The position numbers and the translations under genes were made by a program. This document shows, in pieces, positions 1 to 10,878 of a stretch of DNA of 64,000 bases. The stretch covers positions 2,234,342 through 2,298,341 of the forward strand of contig JYIP02000007.1 in NCBI GenBank assembly GCA_001051155.2, written 5' to 3'. Source of the stretch: Chrysoporthe austroafricana (taxonomy: Eukaryota; Ascomycota; Sordariomycetes; Diaporthales; Cryphonectriaceae). The notes below the pieces were generated by a model. It was not told the origin of the DNA and did no database searches. It was given only the letters and a program-made list of their open reading frames with translations. Positions within the stretch are counted from its first letter, which is position 1. Each line of letters begins with the position of its first letter.

Positions 1-1
1 C

Positions 2-1588
2 AGGGCCAAGACGGGCCGGCCAAGACTGGGAGACAACCAGCCGGAGGAGAAGGTCGAGAAGGGCAGAGCAGGGCTTGGGGCTCCGAGCACCTCCGAGATG
101 GACTATGACGCGTTCCGCGAATTTCTGGCTGGCATGTCGAAGTGGGCAGTCTCTGATTCGCCGACGACTCCACGCCGAAATACATTCTCGGAGAAAGATA
201 GGCAGGCTTATTTCAACAGCATGAGAAAGGCAGATGTGTACACTGGGCCGTGGGGCGATGGACCCGAGCCGGCGGACCACGAGTTTCTACAGCGGCTGTT
301 CAAGCACTGGGACCAAGGAGGCAAGGGTCAGATCACACTACAGAACGTCGTCTCGGGAATGGCGGGGATCAAAGGCAAGCGGGACATCATGGGCACGATC
401 ACCTACTTCTTCGAACTGTACGACGACGATGGGGATGGCAAAGTCGACCGCGAGGGTATTCTCCGCATATCAGAAGCGTTGCTGTTCCTCTCCCGCCGGG
501 GCTTGGAGGGCACCCTCAGTCCCTCAGCTTCGCATTTGGGGCTCAATGGGTTCCAGGATCCCAACGGAGCTTTGAACAGCCCGGATGGCGCGATGCAGGG
601 GGCATCTGTTAACGAGAGATTCCTCAGTAGTATCAGCGCCTTTATCCAGCGGTGTTTTGAGTATGCGGATCCCGATCATCCCAACAATAAAGGTACAGAT
701 ACAGAAGTGGGCGCCGAGACGACTGAGGAGCCTGTTGACAACAGTGCCTTCACGATTGGGGATGAGGACGATGAGGAGGATCTTCTAGAGCTTGAGGATC
801 CACCAGAAGAGGACGGCCCCGGGAAGAAGCCCAAGAAGTCGAACATTCCGCCAGCGATCAACGTTATCAACCCCAACAATACCGAGGGCCAACGCAGAGT
901 CTCTAAGGCACAGTCCGAAGCCGCCAATGTGGCTCTCGATCCCTCCAATCCTCTTCACATGACTCTTCCCACATTCCGGATGGTTGTACTGGCCGACGAG
1001 CTTCTCGAGCAGTTCTTTGAGTCGAGCTTCCCTGCCTCCTTCCACATCATCGAGGGCCTGGCCGTACCCAGCACTCCGTCATCAAATCTGACGACCTTCT
1101 CAAGCCTTGGTCAGTCTGCAGGACGTGCTGCAGCGGCAGCCATTGGCGGTCCATCAGCTGCAGTGGGAGGCCAGCGTGGCCTGAGGGGCGTATTGGATGG
1201 TATAGTGACAGATGGCATGCGCGTGGCGGCAGAGGTCAGGAGGCGGATGGAGGAAGCCCAGAGGGAGCTAGAAAAGAACGCCGTTCCCGGACAGAGACAC
1301 TCGGCTGAAGATGAAGACGATGATGAGGATGGCGACGTGGACATCCACCAGCTCACCCGCACATCGAGCAAGAAGGACGCAGATGGCAGGAGCGTGCGCA
1401 GCGTCAGGATTGAAGACCGGATGCTGCTCGAGGGTGCGGACGCCGAGGCCGGAGGCAACGGGCAAGGCAAGGCTGAGGGCGAGGCCGGTGCCAGCTCTGC
1501 AGACAAACTGGATGCTGAAGCTCGACGAAGGAGCGTAGTCGAGAGCGAGGTGGCCTCCGCGGCGAGAACGGTAGAGTTTGAAGGTTGA
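2..1588 (+). CDS. C-terminal part of an EF-hand/TBC-type Rab GTPase-activating protein (5' partial)
   Basis: The frame is open back to the left edge, so the gene begins outside the window and the ATG at 98 is probably internal. Counting from that ATG, residues 109-120 form an EF-hand-like loop (DDDGDGKVDREG) with Asp at positions 1, 3, 5 and 9 and Gly at 6; position 12 is Gly instead of the usual Glu, so calcium binding may be weak. A more degenerate EF-like segment (HWDQGGKGQI) precedes it. An acidic stretch follows near residues 225-245 and a Glu/Ala-rich tail ends the protein. This arrangement matches the C-terminus of fungal GRAM-TBC-EF-hand GAPs (Gyp2/Mdr1 type), which stimulate GTP hydrolysis on Ypt/Rab proteins in membrane traffic. 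The TBC domain itself is not in view, so the family call rests on the EF-hand part. It ends at TGA 1586-1588. Confidence 0.75.
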   Translation, partial: RAKTGRPRLGDNQPEEKVEKGRAGLGAPSTSEMDYDAFREFLAGMSKWAVSDSPTTPRRNTFSEKDRQAYFNSMRKADVYTGPWGDGPEPADHEFLQRLFKHWDQGGKGQITLQNVVSGMAGIKGKRDIMGTITYFFELYDDDGDGKVDREGILRISEALLFLSRRGLEGTLSPSASHLGLNGFQDPNGALNSPDGAMQGASVNERFLSSISAFIQRCFEYADPDHPNNKGTDTEVGAETTEEPVDNSAFTIGDEDDEEDLLELEDPPEEDGPGKKPKKSNIPPAINVINPNNTEGQRRVSKAQSEAANVALDPSNPLHMTLPTFRMVVLADELLEQFFESSFPASFHIIEGLAVPSTPSSNLTTFSSLGQSAGRAAAAAIGGPSAAVGGQRGLRGVLDGIVTDGMRVAAEVRRRMEEAQRELEKNAVPGQRHSAEDEDDDEDGDVDIHQLTRTSSKKDADGRSVRSVRIEDRMLLEGADAEAGGNGQGKAEGEAGASSADKLDAEARRRSVVESEVASAARTVEFEG

Positions 1589-2825
1589 AATTGAGGGTTA
1601 TGCCGAGGTATTCTGTATTTTCCCCCCCTCAGCGATGGCACTATGGCTGGGCGGACTAGAGAGAAAGAGAGAGCATGGTTTGTATTGGGTCACTGAATTT
1701 ATCATGGCATCTCGTTTCCCCCATCGCGTTCGTTTCCCTGTTTCAACCGGCATGGGCTGGGTGAGCGTTGTCTAGAAGGTAGAGGTCACAGAACAAGCAT
1801 AGCAGAACGAGACATTCAGGCTCAGCGCCGGCATCCATGACCTGCCGACGTGACTCCAGCACACTTGTTCCACACGGTAACAGTTAGGTTACCGTCGGTG
1901 CCGACACAGTCATGATGGTCGCTGCGGAGAGGGCGGCTTGTGGTAAGAAGGGAAGTCAACGTCGACCTCGTCGTGAGGCGCCCTTGAGAGGCTGAAGATG
2001 CTTTCAGACTTGCGCCCGGAATGGGGTAAATTATCCATTCCCTACTAATGACCTCGCTCAGTATGTTCTACCATCCCTATTCGTTCCCATTACTGAGTAG
2101 TCATCGCGACCTGCTGCTGTGGTTCACGGCTGATTGCTTACAAGCGAGGTCGCCTGTCTCCTGCAGCACCCACCAAGATGCCAGAACTGTCAGAGTCATC
2201 ATGGCTATCTCCACTCAGGATACAATCGAGCCTAGAAAGACTGAGGATATAGTCTGCGTTCCTGGCGATTGCCTGCAGTTCCCGGGTGACGACGCCCAGG
2301 GCCAAGACCAGGCTGGTGCTACCGGCGCACCTGCCCTACAGGACGGAGGGCGATACAGGACTCACCTCACCGCCGTCATCGCCGTCGTGGGCTCCAATGT
2401 GACTTCGACTCGCGACTGACTTGGGGCTAGAGTCGTCACGGGTCGAGGCTCCTCTGTCCCCCTTCTTCTTTCTCACAGCTGCAGCTCACGACTTCCCTCG
2501 CCATTCCCCTGGGCTCTCACAACCAGTCTTGTCATCCATCCAACCGCTTCAAACTCACTTCTCTCCCTCTCGCACTGGCATTTCTCAGCTTCAAGAGTGA
2601 TTTCTCGCGTCTCGGATTCGTAAGTCCATTCTTCTGGGTGCTCTTTCGGTGTCTTCTTGACCCTTCAGGAGCCACTGGGATGCAGTCGCAACATTGAACC
2701 ACTACGAATGTCTCATCGGCTTTGCCTCCGCGTTACATACGGGACGACAATCCAGTTCTCGATGGCGAAGACAGCTCATTGTATGTGACCGTCTTGATCC
2801 TTGATCCTGCTCCCACTTGTCGCAT
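1589..2825. other. Intergenic region between the GAP gene and the GH76 gene
   Basis: No convincing gene is seen. Open frames here are short, and none continues by splicing into the GH76 exons. The part from about 2450 to 2650 is pyrimidine-rich and is probably promoter or 5' leader of the downstream gene. Confidence 0.6.
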
Positions 2826-5069
2826 ATGGACAATATGCGTTGGGATATTTGGAGGATTGCCTCCCATGGGCATACGCTGAGGGCCAGAAAAGGCAGCTGG
2901 GCAGCCTACCTGCTCATCGCTGGCCACCTTGCAAGGAGCTACACGTTGGATCCGAACTCACGAGGTACGCAGCCGGTGGGCCCACAGGGTGCTGTTCAAC
3001 CCGCTAACCCATGCTGTCACAGAGTCGATCATGTCTGTCGCAGCAGATATGGCCGATAATATGATGTCGTTTTACAGTGGGAATGAACCGGGCGAGACTC
3101 CGGGTCTGCTCCCACAGCCATATTACTGTGAGTCGTGATACTAGCACCACTTTTCAGGAGAGACAGGGTGGCTGATCCGGCCGTTTGATCTCCAGGGTGG
3201 GAAGGTGGCGCTCTCATGGGCTCCCTCATCGATTACTGGTATTACACTGGAGATGGCAGGTGGAACGATGTTGCCAAGCAGGGTCTCCTTTTCCAGGTTG
3301 GGCCTGACGAAGACTACATGCCACCCAATCAGACAATGACTGAGGGCAATGATGATCAAGTGAATATATTGTGCCCCGAATGTTCAATTCGATGAATCAC
3401 TGACATCTCCAAGGGTTTCTGGGGGATGGCTGTGCTCTCGGCTGCCGAGTACAATTTTCCCAACCCCCCTCCGGATCAGCCACAGTGGCTCGCCCTCGCA
3501 CAGGCCGTGTTCAACACGCAAGCAGCACGATGGGACACCGCCGAGTGCAACGGTGGCCTACGGTGGCAGATCTTTCAGTGGAACAATGGCTTTGATTACA
3601 AGAACTCTATATCCCAGGCATGTTTTTTCAACATCGCCGCCCGGCTGGCACTCTACACTAGGAATGAGACCTACGCGGCCTGGGCGAACCGCATCTGGGA
3701 CTGGATGATCGGGACCGGATTCATGGCCGAGGATTCGTACTACATCTATGATGGCGGGCACATCGAGGACAATTGCACCAACATTACGCCTTACCAGTGG
3801 ACTTACAACGCCGGGGCGTTCCTCCTAGGCGCGGCAGCCATGTATAATTACACGGCAGGCAGCGATCCTGGAGCGAGCCAGATATGGCAAGAACGTGTCG
3901 ATGGAGTGCTCAAAGGTAGCCGCGTATTCTTCATTGGTGATAAGAACAATATCATGGCAGAGGTGGCCTGCGAGAGCGTACATCTATGCGACAACGATCA
4001 GCAAAGCTTCAAAGCATACCTCTCGCGTTGGATGGCAGCGACGACGAAATGGGCGCCTTGGACTTATGACACAGTCAAGCCGTTGCTGGCGGCATCGGCT
4101 ACTGCTGCAGCACAGCAGTGTACTGGTGGCAGCAACGGCAGGATGTGCGGGCTCATGTGGGCGGATAACGGTGGAGTATGGGACGGAACCACGGGCGTGG
4201 GACAGCAGATGGCCGCCATGGAAGTCGTCCTTGCGAACATGATCAAAAATTTGGACCCGCCTGTGACTAACTCGACCGGCGGGACGAGTGAAGGAGATCC
4301 AGATGCCGGCACCGACGACATGGGCATCATGGATGGGTACGCGGCCGCGGAACTGATGAAGCCGATCACTACTGCGGATAAAGCAGGCGGCTGGATCCTG
4401 ACGATTCTCGCCATGGTGTTTCTCATCGGCGGTATACGTTTCGTCGCCCGGGATGAGATCACTGAGAAGATACGGAGTGAGAGGTGGGATGAGCTCAGGA
4501 CCAACGTGCATCCGGGAAGCATCATGAGGTCTGAAGGCGGGAGTCGTAAAGGGAAAAACGCTGTGTGGCAGCGGGCGGACTGCCGGAATTCATCAAGAGC
4601 ACTAAACCTCGATGGTGCTTCTACTCCGCTTAGATTGGCTGTTCTCCGGAAAGGCCTATCGACGCGGTCCGTCGACACGTATAGGTATGACGGAGCGAAG
4701 GCCCCAGAACTCGTCTCGCGCGGGGATGAGTACCCTAATGAGCAGCCGTGGAGGAGACCGGTGCGAGAAGGCGATTTTGCCGGCGCGATCGACCCAAACA
4801 GAGGAAATGGCGCCGGATTCGGTATCATGGACGTTTCTACGGCTCACAATACACTACCACTGCCTTCTCCTTCCTTGGGCACGGGAGGCTCGTCCCTGGC
4901 TGGTCCACCGAAGGGCGAATCTGCAGTCGGCCCTAGCCGTACCCGCAAGCCAACGATTAAAACGAGACTTAAAGTGAAGAGCAAGCCACTGCCAGGCCTA
5001 CCAGGTTTGGGGAGTAAGCAGCAGCGGCAAGGTATGGACGATAGGAAGGTTTGGGGGACATTGTTGTAG
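2826..5069 (+). CDS. dfg5: GH76-family DFG5/DCW1-like cell-wall mannosidase/transglycosidase, four exons
   Basis: Inferred exons are 2826-2964, 3023-3127, 3196-3359 and 3414-5069, giving about 687 aa. All three introns are GT-AG and 54-68 nt long. Joining them restores the family sequence, including the acidic GNDDQGFWGM motif that carries the presumed catalytic Asp pair of GH76, split exactly at intron 3. Other family landmarks are [19 protein letters not shown] and [18 protein letters not shown]. Dfg5/Dcw1 proteins attach GPI-anchored mannoproteins to the fungal cell wall. A hydrophobic N-terminal segment ([12 protein letters not shown]) could be the signal sequence. In place of a GPI signal there is a clear transmembrane helix (about residues 460-482, [15 protein letters not shown]), followed by a basic, low-complexity tail of about 200 residues. 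The start codon is uncertain; ATG 2835 is an alternative. Confidence 0.88.
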
Positions 5070-7175
5070 CTCATATAAGCCCAGCCACCAGGGCGACACT
5101 GCGGTGAAGGAAAGGGAGATGGTAATTAGACCATGAAAGGTAGGCAAAAATGGTGTGAGACAATAATGAGGTGCTTGCATTGGCTATATCGGGACAGCTT
5201 TTAGGACATCCAACCAACCGAGCGGCTCGACTCGAGACCCCGGGGGAGGCAGTGTATCTGTAGGAGCCCAGCAGCTTATAGCTTGCAACCCAATGCTAAT
5301 GTATAGGAAAAATTGGCAAGATGCTTAGTTTATACTGACTCTGCACTTAAGCGGCAGTCGGAAGGCGGTTTGTACTATATTTACACGAAACGGGACGCGT
5401 CGAGAGTGTTGTTGTCTCTTGAAATTTTAGGAGCCGGCTTGTTGAGTGTATACTTCACTATAGACGCATGATAAAGAGCTCTTTCACTGCAGCAGCCTCT
5501 CAACGTTGAAGGTCGCACAGCCGACGTTTTAGGTCTGCATTTGGTACTCTTCTTTCTTCGGTCTGACGGCTTTGCAATAAATAGTAATTAATGTACGGGA
5601 TGTGGGTGGGCGTGAGAAGGAGGTGTAGGAGGCTCGGGGGTGGGGGGGGCCTCTTCTGTACGATCTGTGCAAAACGTCATGTCTCTGAACGTATGGATCA
5701 GCCGGCTCACCACCTACGTACAACGGAGAGTCTGTATCGGCAATTTTGATGGGCCCTGTAGAACCTCAGGACGCAGGACGGGGCGGAGGCAGGCCACACG
5801 TCGCGCCGGAGCCCGAGACAATCCGTCACCCTCCTGGCCGTGGCCGAGACGGAGATGTCTTGCTTCACGTACAGGCACGGCCGCACCGCCGCGTGGGACG
5901 GAGGGCTCGAGCGCTAACTCCTTCGGGGTGACAGCTGTTGGGGCGGCGCGTGCGTGCGTGCGTGCGTGTCCAGATGAGCCAGATCGGCGGGGTGGCTTGC
6001 TTGGGTACCCGAGTCGCCTACGCGGCGTCACACGGCCGTAAAGCTCGATCGCGACGGGGGCGAAGGGGGTTGGTTGTGGTGTGTGTGTGTGACACTGCCG
6101 CACATACCTCGCGGGGGATCTGCCCAGGGAAGGTTCAGGCGGCCTATTGGGCCCTGTGAGGAGTCCCGTCGACGGGATTGCTGTCTCAAGAGAGGGGAGG
6201 GTCTGATGGGGACTGGAGGGACACGAGAAGGAGCGTATGCTTGCCGGTAAGGGTATGTACCTGCTGTGTGGCTGTGGGATGCTGCGGGAGTGAATCTGAG
6301 ATGTGGAGTGACTGGGAGTACGCGCGGTGGGTGAGAGGCGAATGCAGGATGCCGGGGGTTGTGTGAGCCCGTGTCTCTGTCGAGTTGATGTCGAGAGAAG
6401 AGCGAGGGCGCGGGTTCTGGGTGGGAGACGTGGTGGTGGTGGTATTAGATGTCTTCGTCGTCTTGGTTTTCCTCTGTATCGCCCTCCTCTGCGCCATGCT
6501 GAGTTCTTGACCGTTCTTCTCCGTACGGTAAGAGTGTGGCTATCACGATCCTCCAGTCTCACTCTCAGTTGACCTTCTTGCCAGTCGCCCCCACCCAAGT
6601 GCCACTCCAGGCTCCTCCGTGCGCTCAGTGAGACGGCCCCTCGGAACATCAAGGACGGATAGGATGTTGAGGGGAGACCGGGTGTGCCTGGCAAGTTTAT
6701 CGGACGCAGGCTTTTGAGTGTTTCTTGCTACCTCTCTCTGCGGGCGCATTGGAAGCTCACGCACGGCTTGGTGCCGTTCCATCCACCGGAACTCGTATCA
6801 CCGGCCAGCACAGGAGTGGTCTGAAGCAGACACCGAGCTGTTCTGATCCTCGTTCCGACTGTCGTCTCCCAGACTGAGATTGGCCCTCAGGACAGAGAAC
6901 ATCCGGTCCTCTTATCATACCCACCCATTCTGTCTGAGCGGTATGTAGAGGATCTCTCCTCCGTCAGTTGTTGAGCGCAAGGCCATCGAACTGACATCTG
7001 ATAATCAGGATGTCCCCGAAGCTGAGTCTGCAGTATCCTTGTATCGAGCACCACCAAGGAGTTGCCATCGTGCCAGTCAACACTCAGACGCGGAGATTGA
7101 ACTTGCTGCCCTCCCCCAAGCCTGCAACCAGGCCACAGCTCACCCTCGGCCCTTCCTACCACGTCCGCTGCGGAC
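5070..7175. other. Intergenic region with microsatellites and a probable 5'-UTR intron
   Basis: Long frames on the minus strand (for example 5714-6694) are Pro/Arg/Ser/Thr-rich and resemble no protein, so they look like GC-driven shadows. Positions 6941-7008 form a clean intron (GTATGT donor, CTGAC branch-like site, AATCAG acceptor), probably in the 5' leader of the gene at 7176, since the preceding exon-like stretch 6782-6940 contains no ATG. Confidence 0.5.
5949..5968. repeat. (TGCG)n microsatellite
   Basis: Perfect tandem TGCG units, followed some 100 bases later (about 6073-6090) by a short GT run. No function is evident. Confidence 0.85.
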
Positions 7176-7727
7176 ATGTCCCAGTGCATCGACTGCGCCA
7201 ACAGGCCGTCGGACAACGACAGCTTGGGCGGCGCGGCGCACGAGGGCACCGTAACGCCGACGGTGATCGGGATCATCATCGGGACGGTGGCCATCTTCAT
7301 CCTGGTCGTGAGCGCGCTGTTCTACTGCGTCAAGCTCGAGAAGGACAAGTACATGGCCAAGATCGGCGATACCGCGGCCGGCTCGTCCTCGGACGAAGCG
7401 CCCGGCGGCGCTGCAGATGGTGATGGTGGTGACGCGTCGAGTGTCAAGTCGCGGCCGTCGTCGCTCACCATTATGTCCCCCCCACGCGGTGGGTCCCGTG
7501 CAGGCGAGAGGCCGAGGACGGCGATGGGTGCTTCAGTCGCGACCAGGGGCGGGGGGAAGAGGAGGTTGTTTGGGTTTGGGAGGAGGAGTGGTGGTGGTAA
7601 GTCTGCTCTGAGAAGCGGAAGGCCTCTTCTTTTCATGTAGTGATGCCCCAGATGCTGACTTGTCTCGTCTCGCCTCCTAGCTCTTCCTGCGGACAGCCCA
7701 CCGGTCACGGCGATCGAAATGGTTTGA
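7176..7727 (+). CDS. Small single-pass membrane protein of unknown function, two exons
   Basis: Exon 7176-7596 joins 7681-7727 across an 84-nt intron (GTAAGT donor, CTCCTAG acceptor), giving 155 aa and replacing the unspliced end by ...ALPADSPPVTAIEMV. The N-terminus is short, polar and contains two Cys (SQCIDCANR). One strong transmembrane helix follows (about residues 28-52, VIGIIIGTVAIFILVVSALFY), then a basic, Ser/Gly-rich cytoplasmic tail. No catalytic domain is seen and I do not recognise a family. The N-terminus may be longer: ATG 7010 could be joined by an intron 7034-7136 that enters this frame just upstream. A sensor, adaptor or cell-surface role is possible but is only inference. 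Confidence 0.6.
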
Positions 7728-10700
7728 AGGACGATCTTGACGCGGGGTCCTTGAGATCAGTGGGCAAGGCCCTGTTCGTCAGATACAGGGCAACACCACG
7801 AAAGGGACGCGGTGCACAATATCTTTGGGGGAGTGATGCCGGTGATCAACCTTGATCTGACGACTAGGCGGGATCTCGCTCACTCTGCTCACTCTATCCC
7901 TCTCTCTTTCTTTCTTTCTTTCTCCCCTCCCATTTCTTCTTCCGTCTGTAGCAGGAGTTGCTACTAGGCATTAATTATTATGTACAATCAGCCAGACTGT
8001 GCGCCGCTACTGCACGGGTCAGCTCCAAGTCCCATGCGATCGAGGCTTTACGTACGGAGAAGATGTGACACAAGCCATGCTAGAGAACCAGGCAGAACGC
8101 CTTTCTCAATTCGTCATTCGACTAAACAATCGTACATGCTGCCCCTCGCTGAACATCGAGTTTGCTCCGCAGATGATATCTGTGATGCAGAACAAAAGCT
8201 TGCCGGCTAATCCTCATTAATTAATTAATACTTAGACCGACCGATACAGCACCCTCACACCACATCTCCCACCCTACCTACTTAACCAGTCATAAGTGCC
8301 CTCTGATTAGAATCGGCTGGTCGACGACCTGATTGTCGAACCTAGAAAAACAATATCTATCTAGGCAAGTACTCACGAGAATGGCATTAGAAGTAAGCAG
8401 GTGGTTACCATCGTGACTGACTTGCAACGTTTTGTAGGAGCCAGTTGGAAATTCATATTCGGACCCTACGGCTTAATCTAAGTACTCGCGCTGTTGTTCA
8501 TACAGCAGCGCCGTGCTTTTACGCCTTCACTACAACATGGCAGCAGCCGGTCTACAGGATTAGGAATCTAATTTAGCATGCAGCAACCAACATGGACTTG
8601 CACGGAAAAAGAGTTGCTTGGCCTCTTAGATATTATTGGATTTAACTCAAACTTGCGACAGGATCAGCGCAGCAGACATCTAACCTACCCTGCCCCTCTC
8701 TTCCCAGTGCCGATATTGCCGTCGGCGAGCTTATACTTTCGCTTTATTTTTGGCCTTCTCTCCTGGTTTGCTTCTTTCTTTCCTCACATTCCTCCCCTTC
8801 GGAGGGTTATCTGTCCTGCGTTTCAAGGCGCTTGCTGCTCACTCATGTGAAGTCATTTCGGGCAGTCAGAAAATGGAAGTCACGATGATAATGCATAGAT
8901 TGCAAAAAACGAAGCCATCTGTCCTGTGGTAGCGCTAGACAAGCGAGCCCTTCCCGAAGTCGGAAGAGGTGTTTAATGGCGCAGGGTCAATGACAGCTGC
9001 ATGATTATCGAATGGAACAAAGTCCCTGCCTGGTTATACAATCTGACAATGCTGTAATATCAGTACTCACCGTGCTCATGGTGATGAGGTTCGCTATGAA
9101 AATGGGGGCGGACGCATCGCGAAGGCATCGCCAACACGGTCTCTCTGATGCCGGGAACCTCGTGACCGTCCACCCCCCTCCACCCCAACAGCCTGTACAT
9201 CGACTCTCACGCGCCCTGTGGCAGCGGGCCTGCCTACGCAGTCAGGAGGGTGTCTTGTTGAGCTTAACGGCGAGTGATGGCCGGCCGACGGGACCAGGTG
9301 ACGAGCAGATCCTCATCATAGATGCTGTTGGCTCCGGTACGACCCCCACCTGGACGTGGTGATCGTTGGAGGAAGAGCAGGCCCGTCGACACAACCACCA
9401 GCCCAGGCACGGCTAGCCCAGTCGGGGGGCGCCGTAGCGGTTGGTGGGACCAGTGTGGCACATACTTCGTGCATAAGTAGCAGCATTGTTCGATGACGTT
9501 GGGTCCTGTTGCTCCCCAGCTGAGCTGCGCGGTGACGACAAACTCGATTAGGCGGAGTCCTCGCTTGAAGAGGATCTGCTTGGGCGGCCGCAAATCAGAA
9601 GCCCCACAGACCCACAGCCGTTCACTGATATTGCTCGTACCATCGTATATCTCGGCTCTGCTGTGCTCGCGGTTCCTTCGCGTGAGATAATAGCAGCCCC
9701 TGACGATGATGAGTGCAGGCAGGTGAGCGGCAGCGTGTTTGAGGCAGTGAACGGGTCAAGGTGAGCTGACGAGAGCACGAGGCCGTCGCAGGGCAATGAA
9801 TAGAAACAAGACGCCAGATACACAGAATACATAGAATAGAATGCATACGGAGTACCGTAGCACTGTAAGGCCAGGTAGGGGCGCGAATTATGTATGATGA
9901 CGATCCTGCCTAGAACATGATTGCGGAGGACCGGCTCCACAGGACCTGCAGAGAGCCCCCCCAGGGGCCGGAGGATAACCAGAGCTCTGGGTATCTCTGG
10001 ACAGGCCACTTATCTTTTTAATTTTTTTTGTCTTCGAGCCAAAAAAAGAAATGAGGGCTGCAGGGCGTGGGATGCACGGATAGTGTGGGCTAGGGACCTT
10101 GCAAAGAGCTTGCAGCGCATCTGGACTTACTGGCGCAGGGTGCTGTGTACACAGCATGGCCCGTGCTGGGGCCTCTGTCCTCGGCGGGAGATAGCCTGGC
10201 GGGCCTGGACCTCACCCCACTGAGCGCCGCTAATTTACTGCACCGCGCAGAACCGCGTAGCGCTGTGTACTAGCCAGCGCGCGGAGGCTGGGCGGTACGA
10301 GAGTACCTCCCACTCCGTAAGATTACCTGCACCTGCGATACGGGCATGTCAGGCAGGCCCTCGCTTCCCTCGTAAATTTCCCCCATTCCCACCCCAAGCC
10401 TAAGGTGGCACTGACACACACACCTACCTCAGTCACCAGCCCTCCTCGTGCTAGCTAGTTCCACATCACTCTTGATTCTTCTTGTTTCTTGTCCTGCATC
10501 TTGCATTTCCCCGTGTGCCACTCCTTTCCACCTCGTTCCCCCCCACCCCGGGACTCGACTTCGATCCCTCACCATACGCCTCCGAGCCAGGCCTGCGCCT
10601 GCGTCTGAAACCAGAAGCCAGTTCCGGACCTACTCCAGATGCCTGCTGGGCCCTGAGCCAGACATCTACCGTGCCCGACACGATCGACATCCGAGTAGCT

Positions 10701-10878
10701 AGCTCCCTGCGGATAGCCGACCGGGGGCCCGGAGACACGCTGTGCAGGGCAGACGGCTCCCGACCCGGAAAGGGGAAGAGGAGGGACAACGAGAAGAAGC
10801 GGCAGCAGCACGCGCGGGAGACGGACTCGAACCTGAGCTTCGGGCTTCGCCAGGCGGACCCGTCGGGAGGACAGCGCG
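7728..10878. other. Long intergenic region upstream of efr3
   Basis: No convincing gene is seen over 3.1 kb. The minus-strand frame 9264-9593 contains a hydrophobic stretch (LAVPGLVVVSTGLLFLQ), but splice alternatives shift it out of frame and no family is recognised. The last 400 bases are C/T-rich and are probably the 5' leader of efr3. Confidence 0.5.
7896..7924. repeat. CT/CTTT low-complexity tract
   Basis: A pyrimidine-only run of TC and TTTC units downstream of the small membrane-protein gene. No function is evident. Confidence 0.8.

Noticed and set aside
5714..6694. 326-codon minus-strand frame
   Set aside because: Composition is Pro/Arg/Ser/Thr-rich with no domain, crosses a TGCG microsatellite and lies in a GC-rich intergenic region.
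9264..9593. Minus-strand frame with a hydrophobic stretch, a possible small membrane protein
   Set aside because: Plausible splicing (donor near 9465) changes the phase and loses the hydrophobic part; no family resemblance.
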